From: Acinetobacter pittii
Lineage (GTDB): Bacteria > Pseudomonadota > Gammaproteobacteria > Pseudomonadales > Moraxellaceae
NCBI RefSeq assembly: GCF_034064985.1
Contig: NZ_CP139249.1
Coordinates: 1,178,001-1,242,000 of the forward strand
Direction of reading: 5' to 3'
Length of the DNA: 64,000 nt
Shown here in pieces: positions 16,960 to 26,739 of this stretch. A program made the position numbers and the translations under genes. The notes under the pieces are model-generated. The model had not been told where the DNA came from. It worked only from the letters and a program-made list of their open reading frames with translations, and ran no database searches. Numbering within the stretch: the first letter of the stretch is position 1; the number at the start of each line of letters is the position of its first letter.

Positions 16960-19900
16960 TTAATGATCGTGTGGGGTAGATAAAGGTGCTTCATGAACTG
17001 CCGCCGAATGCAATTTATGTTTGCTGTTCAGTGTGCGAATCAGCACATAAAAGGCAGGGGTCAGGAACAAACCAAACAGCGTTACACCGATCATGCCGAA
17101 GAACACTGCAATACCCATCGCATGACGCATTTCAGAACCTGCACCTGTTGAGGTAACCAGTGGTACGACACCCATAATGAATGCAATAGAAGTCATTAAA
17201 ATTGGGCGTAAACGTAGACGGCTTGCTTCAACCGCCGCTTTAAAAGCAGTTGCACCTTGCATTTCGAGTTCTCGTGCAAACTCGACAATTAAGATGGCAT
17301 TTTTACAGGCCAGCCCGACCAGCACCATCAGACCAATTTGGGTAAAGATGTTGTTATCTCCACCTGTCAGCCAAACACCTGTTAGAGCCGCCAAGATTCC
17401 CATTGGTACAATTAAAATTACAGCTAAAGGCAAAGTTAGACTTTCATATTGAGCAGCTAATACCAAGAACACGAGTAATACACTAATTGGGAATACCCAA
17501 AGTCCTGCATTACCAGCCAAGATTTTTTGGTAAGTTAAATCTGTCCATTCAAACTTGATACCACGCGGCAGAGTTTGTGCGGCAATACGTTCAACTGCAG
17601 CTTCTGCTTGACTAGATGAATAACCCGGTGCAGGGCCGCCGTTAATGTCCGCTGAGGTATAGCCGTTATAACGAACGACCATTTCTGGACCGTAAGTTTG
17701 TGTCACATTGACCAGTGATGACAATGGCACCATTTGTCCGGCACTGTTTCGGGTTTTAAGCTGCAAAATATCTTCAGGGTTAGCACGGAAAGGGGCATCG
17801 GCTTGTGCTCGAACCTGATAAACACGTCCAAAGCGGTTAAAGTCATTAACGTACTGAGAACCTAAATAAATCTGCATGGTGTTGAAAACATCTGTCACGG
17901 CAACACCTTGTTGCTTGGCTTTCACACGGTCCAGATCTACATTTAGTTGAGGTACGTTAATTTGATAACTTGAGAACATTGGACCAAGTTCAGGGGCTGA
18001 TTGTGCTGCTTTCATAAAGTTTTGTGCAGCATCATTCAAAGCTGAATAGCCTAAGGCACCTCGGTCTTCAAGTTGGAGTTTAAAGCCGCCCATGGTACCT
18101 AAGCCCATCACTGGTGGTGGTGGGAAAACCGCAATATAGGCATCTTGAATAGCTGAATATTTTTGGTTGAGAGCACCAGCAATTGCATTGGCAGATAAGT
18201 CTTTAGCCTTACGTTCATCGAATGGCTTTAAGGTTACAAAGACAATACCAGCGCTAGAGCTGTTGGTGAAACCATTAATTGAGAGGCCAGGGAAGGCAAC
18301 AGCACTTTCTACACCAGGCTGTTTAAGTGCGGTGTCACTCATTTTACGGATGACTGCTTCGGTACGATCTAATGAAGCGCCGTTTGGTAATTGAGCAAAG
18401 CTAATTAAATATTGTTTGTCTTGAGCAGGAACGAAGCCACCTGGAACAATATAAGAAATCCCAACGGTTAAGCCTAACAGTGCTGCATAGACACCCATTG
18501 CTGATGCTTTATGGGAGATAACACGACTTACGCCTTTACCATAGTTGTCTGACGCACGTGTAAATACGCGGTTAAACAATGCAAAGAAACGCCCAAATAC
18601 ACGGTTCATAAGGCGTGTTAATGCATCAGGTTTAGCATCATGTCCTTTTAGTAACATGGCAGCCAAAGCAGGAGATAGAGTAAGCGAGTTAAATGCCGAA
18701 ATGACTGTTGAAATGGCGATGGTCATGGCAAATTGTTTATAAAATTGCCCTGTTAAGCCCGTCATAAAAGCAAGAGGAACGAACACGGCAACCAGGGTTA
18801 AAGCAATCGCAATAATCGGTCCGCTCACTTCTCGCATGGCGCGATAAGTTGCATCTCTTGGGCTTAAACCTGCTTCAATATTCCTCTCGACATTTTCAAC
18901 GACGACAATCGCGTCATCGACCACAATGCCGATGGCAAGTACCATCCCGAACAGTGAAAGCGCATTGATCGAGTAACCAAAAGCGAGCATGAGCGCGAAT
19001 GTACCAATAATCGAAACCGGTACAGCAAGCAATGGAATGATTGAGGCACGCCATGTTTGCAAGAATAAAATTACAACAATAACAACCAGTGCAATTGCTT
19101 CAAGTAAGGTGTGAACTACTGCTTTAATACTGGCACGTACGAATTGAGTCGGGTCATAAACAATGTCGTATTTAATTGAAGATGGGAAATCTTTTGAAAG
19201 CTCCTTCATCGTGCTACGCACTTGATCGGAAACTTGTAAAGCATTAGCACCCGGAGCTTGGAAAATTGGAATCGCGACTGCTTGTTTATTATCGAGTAAT
19301 GAACGCAAGCCGTATTGTGAAGCTGCAAGTTCAACACGAGCCACATCACCCAATCGGGTAACCGCACCATCTGGAGCAGTTTTTAAAATAATATCGGCAA
19401 ATTCTTGCTCAGTCGTTAAACGACCTTGAGCATTGACTGAGAGCTGTAAGGGTGAATTACTTGGTGATGCACCGATTGTACCAGCTGCAACTTGAATATT
19501 TTGTTCACGAATTGCATTCACAATTTCGGTCGCGGTGAGGTTACGCTGCGCTACTTTTTGCGGGTCGAGCCATACGCGCATCGCGTAGTCCCCAGAACCA
19601 AATAATCCGACTTCACCAACCCCTTGTAAACGTGCTAAACGGTCTTTTACGTTGAGTACCGCATAGTTACGTAAGTAGGTCATGTCATAGCGACTATCTG
19701 GTGAGGTCAGATGCACCACCATGGTTAAAGTCGGTGAGCTTTTTAAAGTCGTGACACCTAAACGCTGTACGTCTTCAGGTAAACGAGGCATAGCCTGAGA
19801 CACACGGTTTTGAACCAGTTGTTGCGCTTTGTCTGGATCAATACCGAGCTTAAAGTTCACCGTAATGGTTAGGTTACCGTCGCTGTTTGCTTGAGATTGC

Positions 19901-20139
19901 ATATACAGCATGTCTTCAACGCCGTTGATTGATTCTTCAAGCGGAGAAGCAACAGTTTCAGCAATTACTTTCGGGTTTGCACCCGGATATTGAGCACGTA
20001 CCACCACAGATGGGGGAACAACTTCCGGATATTCAGAAATCGGTAGTTTAAACACCGAAAGCAGACCGGCGAGTAAAATCAATACTGATAAGACACCAGC
20101 AAAGATCGGCCGATCAATAAAAAATTTAGAGATATTCAT
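16960..20139 (-). CDS. adeG: AdeG, RND inner-membrane transporter of AdeFGH
   Basis: The 1059-residue HAE1-type RND pump has an FFIDRPIFAGVLSVLILLAG start, 12 membrane segments and two large periplasmic loops. The proton-relay pair of Asp residues is visible in GMVLAIGIVVDDAIVVVENV. The start and the EYPEVVPPSVVVRAQYPGAN segment differ clearly from AdeB and AdeJ and fit AdeG. Loops and segments are intact, with no frameshift. The gene follows adeF after six bases. Confidence 0.94.
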   Translation of the reverse strand: MNISKFFIDRPIFAGVLSVLILLAGLLSVFKLPISEYPEVVPPSVVVRAQYPGANPKVIAETVASPLEESINGVEDMLYMQSQANSDGNLTITVNFKLGIDPDKAQQLVQNRVSQAMPRLPEDVQRLGVTTLKSSPTLTMVVHLTSPDSRYDMTYLRNYAVLNVKDRLARLQGVGEVGLFGSGDYAMRVWLDPQKVAQRNLTATEIVNAIREQNIQVAAGTIGASPSNSPLQLSVNAQGRLTTEQEFADIILKTAPDGAVTRLGDVARVELAASQYGLRSLLDNKQAVAIPIFQAPGANALQVSDQVRSTMKELSKDFPSSIKYDIVYDPTQFVRASIKAVVHTLLEAIALVVIVVILFLQTWRASIIPLLAVPVSIIGTFALMLAFGYSINALSLFGMVLAIGIVVDDAIVVVENVERNIEAGLSPRDATYRAMREVSGPIIAIALTLVAVFVPLAFMTGLTGQFYKQFAMTIAISTVISAFNSLTLSPALAAMLLKGHDAKPDALTRLMNRVFGRFFALFNRVFTRASDNYGKGVSRVISHKASAMGVYAALLGLTVGISYIVPGGFVPAQDKQYLISFAQLPNGASLDRTEAVIRKMSDTALKQPGVESAVAFPGLSINGFTNSSSAGIVFVTLKPFDERKAKDLSANAIAGALNQKYSAIQDAYIAVFPPPPVMGLGTMGGFKLQLEDRGALGYSALNDAAQNFMKAAQSAPELGPMFSSYQINVPQLNVDLDRVKAKQQGVAVTDVFNTMQIYLGSQYVNDFNRFGRVYQVRAQADAPFRANPEDILQLKTRNSAGQMVPLSSLVNVTQTYGPEMVVRYNGYTSADINGGPAPGYSSSQAEAAVERIAAQTLPRGIKFEWTDLTYQKILAGNAGLWVFPISVLLVFLVLAAQYESLTLPLAVILIVPMGILAALTGVWLTGGDNNIFTQIGLMVLVGLACKNAILIVEFARELEMQGATAFKAAVEASRLRLRPILMTSIAFIMGVVPLVTSTGAGSEMRHAMGIAVFFGMIGVTLFGLFLTPAFYVLIRTLNSKHKLHSAAVHEAPLSTPHDH

Positions 20140-20145
20140 ATGGGC

Positions 20146-21366
20146 TTAACCTTTTGCCGGAGTTGATGTTTTATCTGTTGGCTGAGGTTGAGGAGTAGTA
20201 CTGTTAACTGTGATTTGTGCGTTAGGCATAGGAACGAGATGTGGTGTAACAGGGTCACCCGGACGAATCCGCTGTAAACCATTCACAACAATACGGTCAC
20301 CCGCTTTTAATCCGCTATTCACGATTTGCAAACCATCCTGTTGCGCACCGATTTTTATTTCACGGTAAGCGGTCTGATTTTTAGCATCAACTACTACGAC
20401 AAAGCGTTTATCTTGATCGACTCCGATCGCAGTTGGGCTAATTAAAATTGCTGAACGAGGTTGACCTCCGCCTAAACGGATTCGCGCATATAAGCCTGGT
20501 AATAAAACTCCATTTGGATTGTCAAAGGTCGCGCGAACACGGATTGTTCCGGAGGTTGCATCTAGGTTATTGTCGATTGAATTGATCATACCTTCACGAG
20601 TAAAGCCTGTTTCATTGGCAAGTCCCATATAAACAGGAACTTGTGCAGAATTACGCTGGTTACTGATGTATTTCAGGTAGGTTTGTTCATCAACATCGAA
20701 AGATGCATAAAGGCGAGATACAGATACTAAACTTGTTAAAACCTGTGCTCCGTTACCTGCAGAAACTACATTGCCGACGGTGACTTCAGCACGGGAAATT
20801 CGACCGCTAACAGGCGCAGTAATACGGGTGTACTCAAGATTTAAGCGGGCAGATTGAACTGCTGCTCTAGCGGCTTGTAGGTTGGCACTGGCTGAGCGTG
20901 CATCATTTTGAGCTAAATCTAGCTCTTGACGTGAGACAGCATTACTTTGAATTAAACGTTGAATACGGGAAAGATTAGAACCTGTATAAGTGACTTGTGC
21001 TTCAGCTGAAGCGAGTTGAGCTTGGGCACGATTCAGTTCTGCCTCGAAAGGCCGTGGATCAATGGTAAAAAGTAAGTCGCCTTTTTTTACGAGACTGCCA
21101 TCTTTGAAATGTACGGCAATGAGTTTGCCGGAAACTTGGGGTCGAATATCGACTTGATCAATTGCTTCTAAACGACCGGAGTATTCTTGCCAGTCGGTAA
21201 TGGTTTTACTCACTACAGGGGCGACATCAACAGTAGCAGCTTGTTGGGCAGCGGTCGGTGCAGCTTTTGCATCGGCATTTTCATGTAAAAACATAAAACT
21301 GCCTCCTGTTGCTAAAATGGCAACAAAGATGGCAGACAGTGTGAACTGTTTGCGGGAAAATGACAT
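20146..21366 (-). CDS. adeF: AdeF, periplasmic adaptor of AdeFGH
   Basis: The 406-residue membrane-fusion protein has an N-terminal hydrophobic segment (signal or anchor), a lipoyl/hairpin region (QVDIRPQVSGKLIAVHFKDG, then a coiled coil at about residues 105-165), a beta-barrel and a membrane-proximal domain. It lacks a lipobox Cys. It connects AdeG to AdeH. The start has AGGAG six bases upstream. Transcription begins in the 199-base region shared with adeL. Confidence 0.93.
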   Translation of the reverse strand: MSFSRKQFTLSAIFVAILATGGSFMFLHENADAKAAPTAAQQAATVDVAPVVSKTITDWQEYSGRLEAIDQVDIRPQVSGKLIAVHFKDGSLVKKGDLLFTIDPRPFEAELNRAQAQLASAEAQVTYTGSNLSRIQRLIQSNAVSRQELDLAQNDARSASANLQAARAAVQSARLNLEYTRITAPVSGRISRAEVTVGNVVSAGNGAQVLTSLVSVSRLYASFDVDEQTYLKYISNQRNSAQVPVYMGLANETGFTREGMINSIDNNLDATSGTIRVRATFDNPNGVLLPGLYARIRLGGGQPRSAILISPTAIGVDQDKRFVVVVDAKNQTAYREIKIGAQQDGLQIVNSGLKAGDRIVVNGLQRIRPGDPVTPHLVPMPNAQITVNSTTPQPQPTDKTSTPAKG

Positions 21367-21565
21367 GAGGTGCTCCTAGTTATTTGGATACCTGTTTTCA
21401 GACTTTTAGTTTTGGTCCGTATGGGAGAAACAGGGTTTATGGGATGAACGGAGCATAAAAGTTTGTCAATCATGAATAAATATATTAAATTTGATAACAC
21501 TATTCGTATTTTTATAATAATTGATGTGTTTGAGTTAAATAAAACGCATTAATAGGAGTGTGCGT
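21367..21565. promoter_or_regulatory. Divergent adeF-adeL control region
   Basis: About 200 bases between the starts of adeF and adeL, with a very AT-rich centre (about 21470-21545). LysR regulators normally bind such divergent regions. An imperfect dyad TTGTCA...TGATAACA lies at 21464-21499, but I cannot call a definite operator. Confidence 0.55.
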
Positions 21566-22594
21566 GTGGATCTATTTCATGCCATGAGAGTATTCAATAA
21601 AGTTGTCGAAACAAATAGTTTCAGTTTAGCAGCTGATAGTTTGGGTTTACCGCGTGCTTCTGTGACGACAACCATTCAGGGTTTAGAGAAACATTTACAA
21701 GTTAGGTTGCTTAACCGAACGACTCGTAAACTTAGTTTGACACCAGATGGCGCAGTTTATTATGAACGTACTTCACGAATTTTAGCTGATGTCGAAGACG
21801 TAGAGTCAACTTTTCATGATTCGGAACGTGGACCAAGGGGCCGACTGCGTATTGATGTTAAAGCTTCGATTGGGAGAATGATCTTAATTCCGATGCTGTG
21901 TGATTTTCATAAACGTTATCCTGATATTGATTTGGTGATTGGAATGAGTGATCGTCCGGTCGATTTGGTACAAGATGCGGTGGACTGTGTCATCCGTATT
22001 GGTCAGTTGAAAGATTCAAGTTTGGTTGCACGTCGTATCGGAACAATTCAGTGTGTGACGGTTGCTGCACCACGTTACTTGGCAGAGCATGGCGAACCAA
22101 AAACTATTGATGACTTAAAAAAACATCAAGTCGTGCATTACTTTAATAGTCGTACCGGACGCAATATCGACTGGGATTTTATGGTCGATGGTGAGATTCA
22201 TAGCGTTGGTGTGAAAGGGCGTGTTTCTGTCAACGATGGCGATTCATATGTTGATTTGGCAGTACAAGGTTTTGGCTTAATTCAATGCCCATATTACATG
22301 GTAGCCAAACATCTAGAAGAAGGTACGCTCAAGGAGGTACTGACGGAATGGTTGCCCGCACCTATGCCAATATCAGTTGTGTATCTACAAAACCGTCATT
22401 TATCGCCTAAAGTTCGAGTGTTTGTTGATTGGGTAGCCGAATTATTTGCAGGTTGTCCATTGCTGAGTGGTTGCTCAATGTTATGGGATCAGAAATGTGA
22501 ATTTGCCACTGCCAAAGAACATAACCATGAATATACCATTCGAACCTTGGTCGAAAATGAAAATATGGCAGAAGCCTATGCACTCAAAAATTAG
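21566..22594 (+). CDS. adeL: AdeL, LysR-type regulator of adeFGH
   Basis: The 342-residue LysR-type protein has an N-terminal HTH (VFNKVVETNSFSLAADSLGL, then PRASVTTTIQGLEKHLQVRL) and a substrate-binding domain from about residue 90. It controls adeFGH in A. baumannii, where point changes in AdeL cause pump overexpression (established knowledge). The domain looks intact here, but a resistant allele cannot be judged without a reference. I prefer the GTG at 21566, with AGGAG seven bases upstream; a GTG two codons earlier lies only one base from it. The C-terminal tail of about 45 residues beyond the LysR fold is longer than usual. Confidence 0.92.
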   Translation: MDLFHAMRVFNKVVETNSFSLAADSLGLPRASVTTTIQGLEKHLQVRLLNRTTRKLSLTPDGAVYYERTSRILADVEDVESTFHDSERGPRGRLRIDVKASIGRMILIPMLCDFHKRYPDIDLVIGMSDRPVDLVQDAVDCVIRIGQLKDSSLVARRIGTIQCVTVAAPRYLAEHGEPKTIDDLKKHQVVHYFNSRTGRNIDWDFMVDGEIHSVGVKGRVSVNDGDSYVDLAVQGFGLIQCPYYMVAKHLEEGTLKEVLTEWLPAPMPISVVYLQNRHLSPKVRVFVDWVAELFAGCPLLSGCSMLWDQKCEFATAKEHNHEYTIRTLVENENMAEAYALKN

Positions 22595-22770
22595 CTTCAT
22601 ATTTTGAGTGATTTTTCAACATTTAATCAGTTAATACAATCCACTGTTTAGTCATCTTCATAAATCCTTAATTTACTGGTATAGAAATTGCAATTATTTC
22701 GGCAGAAGAGTAATTTAGCAATTGCTCAAGTTTTTATCACCTTATTAGGATTTTAAGGAGAAGCTTCAAG

Positions 22771-23556
22771 ATGGCAAGCTTTATGAAAAAAATGTTCGTT
22801 TCAACAACCTTAGTTTTGGCTGCTGTTGCAACGAATGTTCAAGCAAAGGATTGGAAGGTGATTCGTTTTGGTACTGAGTCGTCTTATGCACCATTTGAAT
22901 ATAAAACACCAGATGGCAAGTTAACTGGTTTTGATGTTGATTTAGGGAATGCTATTTGTGCAAAACTTAAAGCCAAATGTGTTTGGGTTGAGAACTCTTT
23001 TGACGGGATGATTCCGGCACTTAAAGCGAAAAAGTTTGATGGTATTCTTTCATCAATGACAGTCACTGATGAACGTGCAAAACAAATTGCATTTACTAGC
23101 AAAATCTACAACACGCCAACACGTATGGTTGCAAAAAAAGGTTCACCGTTATTACCGACTGCTGCATCATTGAAGGGTAAACGTGTGGGCGTACAACAGG
23201 GCACAATTCAAGAAACTTATGCTAAAACCTATTGGGCACCAAAAGGCGTAACTGTTGTACCTTATCCAGTCCAAGATTTGATTTACCAAGACATGATGTC
23301 AGGACGTTTGGATGCAACCTTACAAGATGCAATTATGGTTGATGGTGCTTTCTTAAAACAACCAAAAGGCAAAAACTTTGGTTTTGTTGGTGGGAACGTG
23401 GTTGATGCAAAAACACTTGGGGTGGGCGCGGCGATTGGCTTACGCAAAGAAGATGCAGACTTGAAAGCTAACATTAATAAAGCAATAGCTGCAATCATTG
23501 CAGATGGCACATACAAGAAACTCGAGAAAAAATATTTCTCCTTTAGCATTTACTAA
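22771..23556 (+). CDS. Periplasmic binding protein of a basic amino acid ABC importer
   Basis: The 261-residue product has a signal peptide (cleavage near VQA/KD) and the family 3 solute-binding fold of HisJ/ArgT/AotJ type: TESSYAPFEYKTPDGKLTGF, DVDLGNAICAKLKAKCVWVE (two Cys that may form the usual disulfide) and FDGILSSMTVTDERAKQIAF. It probably captures arginine, ornithine, lysine or histidine. It starts a four-gene operon. A terminator-like hairpin directly after it probably keeps binding protein more abundant than the membrane parts, as in other such operons. Confidence 0.9.
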   Translation: MASFMKKMFVSTTLVLAAVATNVQAKDWKVIRFGTESSYAPFEYKTPDGKLTGFDVDLGNAICAKLKAKCVWVENSFDGMIPALKAKKFDGILSSMTVTDERAKQIAFTSKIYNTPTRMVAKKGSPLLPTAASLKGKRVGVQQGTIQETYAKTYWAPKGVTVVPYPVQDLIYQDMMSGRLDATLQDAIMVDGAFLKQPKGKNFGFVGGNVVDAKTLGVGAAIGLRKEDADLKANINKAIAAIIADGTYKKLEKKYFSFSIY

Positions 23557-23563
23557 GGATGTG

Positions 23564-23592
23564 AAAAATGTCGGCTTTAAGCCGACATTTTT
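23564..23592 (+). terminator. Intercistronic attenuating hairpin
   Basis: Perfect 12-bp stem AAAAATGTCGGC/GCCGACATTTTT with a 5-base loop, between the binding-protein gene and the permease gene. Confidence 0.85.
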
Positions 23593-23647
23593 AGATCTAT
23601 TCTCATCTTATCAATATTAGATATTGTTTTTAAGGAGAAGAGGAGTC

Positions 23648-24337
23648 ATGTTTTTTTCTGGCTATGGGCCACTCCTTCTCAGCGGTACATGGATGACCAT
23701 ACAGCTTGCGTTGTTGTCACTTTTACTTTCTGTGATTATTGGCTTAATTGGTGCGAGCTCAAAACTCTCTAGTATTAAAATTTTACGTTATATCGCGACA
23801 GCCTATACCACACTCATCCGTAGTGTGCCTGATTTGGTTATTATGCTGTTGTTATTTTATAGCTTGCAGTTGGGTCTCAACCAAATTACTGAAGCATTGC
23901 AAATGGACCAAATTGATATCAACCCATTTGTGGCTGGTGTGATTACTTTAGCGTTCATTTATGGTGCATATTTTACCGAGACCTTTCGTGGCGCATTCCA
24001 ATCGGTTCCAAGAGGACAAATTGAAGCAGCAATGGCCTATGGTATGACCCCTTGGCAGGTTTTTCACCGTGTATTATTCCCTCAAATGATGCGTTTTGCG
24101 TTACCGGGTATTGGTAACAACTGGCAAGTTTTAATTAAGGCAACCGCACTAGTTTCAATTATTGGCCTAACTGATATTGTAAAAATTACGCAAGATGCGG
24201 GTAGAAATACCATGCAATTGTTCTTTTTTAGTGTCGTGGCTGCTGCGATTTATTTGGCAATTACCACCGTGTCGAACCTGATCTTAATGTGGCTTGAACG
24301 TCGTTATTCTGCTGGTGTGAGGAAGGGACAATTATGA
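23648..24337 (+). CDS. ABC importer permease, HisQ-like
   Basis: The 229-residue inner-membrane protein has about five membrane segments and the amino-acid permease motif AAMAYGMTPWQVFHRVLFPQ (EAA loop contacting the ATPase). It has the early GTWMTIQLALLSLLLS segment of the HisQ/ArtQ family. I chose the ATG at 23648; AAGGAG and AGGAG lie upstream. The longer frame begins at a TTG inside the ribosome-binding region. The gene overlaps the next permease by four bases. Confidence 0.9.
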   Translation: MFFSGYGPLLLSGTWMTIQLALLSLLLSVIIGLIGASSKLSSIKILRYIATAYTTLIRSVPDLVIMLLLFYSLQLGLNQITEALQMDQIDINPFVAGVITLAFIYGAYFTETFRGAFQSVPRGQIEAAMAYGMTPWQVFHRVLFPQMMRFALPGIGNNWQVLIKATALVSIIGLTDIVKITQDAGRNTMQLFFFSVVAAAIYLAITTVSNLILMWLERRYSAGVRKGQL

Positions 24338-25047
24338 TTGAAATCCTTCAACAATATTGGCAGGCATACCTTTGGACCGATGGCCTACAAATGACCGGTG
24401 TCGCGATGACTGCTTGGTTATTGGTGCTATCGATTGGTATTGGGTTTGTGCTTGCTGTGCCTTTATCACTTGCACGAGTATCAGAAAATCTTTGGTTGCG
24501 TAGCCCAGTTTGGTTGTTTACTTATGTTTTTCGTGGGACTCCGTTATACATCCAATTGCTGATTATTTATTCAGGTATTTACAGCTTTGATTACATTCAT
24601 GAACATCAGACGCTTGATGCATTTTTTAGAGAAGGCATAAATTGCACCATTTTGGCATTCGCGCTCAATACTAGTGCATATACGACTGAAATCTTTGCAG
24701 GAGCGATTCGTTCTATTCCACATGGTGAGATTGAAGCTGCTCAAGCTTTCGGTATGTCAAAATGGAAACTCTACACACGTATTATCATCCCATCTATGTT
24801 ACGCCGTGCTTTGCCATTTTACGGTAACGAAGTCATTTTGATGTTGCACGCGACAACCATTGCATTTACAGCAACAGTTCCTGACATTTTAAAAATTGCG
24901 CGTGATGTGAATGCGGCAACCTATGACACTTTCAATGCTTTTGGAATTGCCGCGGTGTTGTATGCAATGCTGGCATTTATTTTGATTTGGATATTTCGTA
25001 AGTTGGAAAAACGTTGGTTGGCATTTTTAAAGCCATCGAATCATTAG
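24334..25047 (+). CDS. ABC importer permease, HisM-like
   Basis: The 237-residue partner permease carries the EAA loop EAAQAFGMSKWKLYTRIIIP and an RGTPLYIQLLIIYSG segment typical of HisM/ArtM. It forms a heterodimer with the preceding product in the inner membrane. The ATG overlaps the stop of the previous gene (ATGA), and the ATPase gene follows nine bases later. Confidence 0.9.
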   Translation: MIEILQQYWQAYLWTDGLQMTGVAMTAWLLVLSIGIGFVLAVPLSLARVSENLWLRSPVWLFTYVFRGTPLYIQLLIIYSGIYSFDYIHEHQTLDAFFREGINCTILAFALNTSAYTTEIFAGAIRSIPHGEIEAAQAFGMSKWKLYTRIIIPSMLRRALPFYGNEVILMLHATTIAFTATVPDILKIARDVNAATYDTFNAFGIAAVLYAMLAFILIWIFRKLEKRWLAFLKPSNH

Positions 25048-25056
25048 GAGACATAA

Positions 25057-25833
25057 ATGGAACACGTTGCAAAACTAGTGATTCGCGATTTACATAAGAC
25101 ATTCGGCGATCATGAGGTACTTAAAGGAATATCACTTGATGCAAATGCCGGTGATGTAATTAGTATTATTGGTTCATCTGGTTCAGGTAAAAGTACCTTG
25201 CTGCGTTGTATCAACTTTTTAGAACAACCGAGCAATGGCACGATTAAGCTCAATGGTGAAAAATTACGCACGGTCTTTGATAAAAAAGGCAATTTGAAAG
25301 TGGTTGAACCAAAGCAACTACAAAAAATGCGTACCCAACTGATGATGGTGTTTCAGCACTTTAATTTATGGTCTCACATGACAGTACTGGAAAATGTCAT
25401 TGAAGGGCCAATCCATGTACTTGGAGTAAAGCGTGCTGAAGCTGAGGAGCGTGCACGCAAATATCTACGTAAAGTTGGATTACCTGAAAGTGTTGAAAGT
25501 AAATATCCGGCATTTTTATCTGGTGGTCAGCAGCAACGTGTAGCGATTGCTCGTGCTTTGGCTATGGAACCAGAAGTTATGTTGTTTGACGAACCAACCA
25601 GCGCGCTTGATCCAGAGCTGGTGGGTGAAGTACTAAAAGTAATGCAGGGCTTGGCTGAAGAAGGGCGTACCATGATTGTGGTCACACATGAAATGGGCTT
25701 TGCACGTCATGTATCTAATCAAGTGATTTTTTTGCATCAAGGGAAAATTGAGGAACAGGGCCATCCTGATGAAGTACTCAATAACCCGAAAAGTGAGCGT
25801 TTAAAGCAATTTTTAACAGGCAGTTTAAAATAA
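25057..25833 (+). CDS. ABC importer ATPase, HisP-like
   Basis: The 258-residue ATPase has Walker [21 protein letters not shown], signature [17 protein letters not shown], Walker [19 protein letters not shown] and H-loop [12 protein letters not shown]. The insert [20 protein letters not shown] is typical of HisP/AotP-type ATPases for basic amino acids, which supports the substrate class. It is the last gene of the operon. No clear terminator follows, and it converges on abeS. Confidence 0.93.
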   Translation: MEHVAKLVIRDLHKTFGDHEVLKGISLDANAGDVISIIGSSGSGKSTLLRCINFLEQPSNGTIKLNGEKLRTVFDKKGNLKVVEPKQLQKMRTQLMMVFQHFNLWSHMTVLENVIEGPIHVLGVKRAEAEERARKYLRKVGLPESVESKYPAFLSGGQQQRVAIARALAMEPEVMLFDEPTSALDPELVGEVLKVMQGLAEEGRTMIVVTHEMGFARHVSNQVIFLHQGKIEEQGHPDEVLNNPKSERLKQFLTGSLK

Positions 25834-25906
25834 GTTGTTCATACCGACTAAGGTGAAATTTTTTAAAACAAGGGTTTACATCTTACTCGGTTGTTTTAGT
25901 TATAGT

Positions 25907-26236
25907 TTAAAGATGAGTATTTTTAGAAAACACATTAATAATGATAATACCCGCGATCATTAAAGTAAGACCAATGCAGGCAGCTAAGTCTAAATGCTGT
26001 TTGTAAAATATCCAGCCGATTGCGGAAATTAAAATAATACCTGCACCTGACCAAATGGCATATGCAATCCCCATCGGAATTGTTTTTAAAGTCAGGGACA
26101 ATAAATAAAAAGCAATTGCATAGCCCACCACCGTAATGATGGATGGAATAGGAACAGTAAAACCTTGAGATGCTTTTAAAGCTGAAGTTGCAATGACTTC
26201 ACAAGCAATCGCAATTGCTAAATAAAGATAAGACAT
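25907..26236 (-). CDS. abeS: AbeS, small multidrug resistance efflux pump
   Basis: The 109-residue SMR protein has four membrane segments, the essential Glu at position 13 in AIACEVIATSALKAS, and the GIAYAIWSGAGII motif of segment 3. The sequence matches my memory of A. baumannii AbeS almost residue for residue. It works as an antiparallel dimer exchanging protons for cationic dyes, detergents and some antibiotics. It is transcribed alone. Confidence 0.93.
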   Translation of the reverse strand: MSYLYLAIAIACEVIATSALKASQGFTVPIPSIITVVGYAIAFYLLSLTLKTIPMGIAYAIWSGAGIILISAIGWIFYKQHLDLAACIGLTLMIAGIIIINVFSKNTHL

Positions 26237-26429
26237 GGGGAGCTGCGCCAGAATGAGTTTTAATCAATCTACATGAAATGTTGAAATGGATTGGCAGTTT
26301 TAACGATTGTTTAATTTTTTTGGTACAAAATTACCAGTAAATCAAACTGAACTGATAAATTGATTTTATCACTAGCAAAGTGTTCTCAGCTATTTATTCA
26401 TTTATTTAATCATTGATCTGCATAGTCAT

Positions 26430-26463
26430 AAAAAGAGGATCAGCGACTTTAGCTTGACCCTCT
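26430..26463 (-). terminator. Terminator of the trhP-yfhL unit
   Basis: Read on the minus strand, AGAGGGTCAAGC pairs imperfectly with GCTGATCCTCT across a 7-base loop and is followed by TTTTTA. Confidence 0.8.
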
Positions 26464-26473
26464 ATAGACTATT

Positions 26474-26737
26474 TTAAAAAATAGATTCGCCGAGTAAATT
26501 TAACCCTTTAAATTTCTCTAATAGTTGCTCTTCATTCTCAATATGCGCAGGGTCTGGTTTTATGCAATCAATAGGGCAAACCGCCTTACATGTTGGTGCA
26601 TCGTAAAAGCCTACACATTCGGTACAACGGTGTGGATCAATTTCATAAACTTTGTTGCCTTCAAAAATAGCTGTATTGGGGCATTCTGGTAAGCACATAT
26701 CACAATTGATGCAGTCACTCGTAATCAAAAGTGCCAT
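26474..26737 (-). CDS. yfhL: YfhL-type 2[4Fe-4S] ferredoxin
   Basis: The 87-residue product has two clusters of cysteines: CINCDMCLPECPN (C-x2-C-x2-C-x3-C) and CTECVGFYDAPTCKAVCP, the latter with the extended spacing typical of YfhL/Alvin-type ferredoxins. It is a cytoplasmic electron carrier. It lies two bases after trhP, so both are surely co-transcribed. This suggests that it feeds electrons to the tRNA hydroxylation reaction (inference). Confidence 0.92.
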   Translation of the reverse strand: MALLITSDCINCDMCLPECPNTAIFEGNKVYEIDPHRCTECVGFYDAPTCKAVCPIDCIKPDPAHIENEEQLLEKFKGLNLLGESIF

Positions 26738-26739
26738 AT

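Noticed and set aside
15472..21366. AdeIJK as the identity of the RND pump
   Set aside because: The inner-membrane component starts MNISKFFIDRPIFAGVLSVL and has a neighbouring LysR gene, which fits AdeFGH-AdeL. AdeJ and AdeI have different N-termini.
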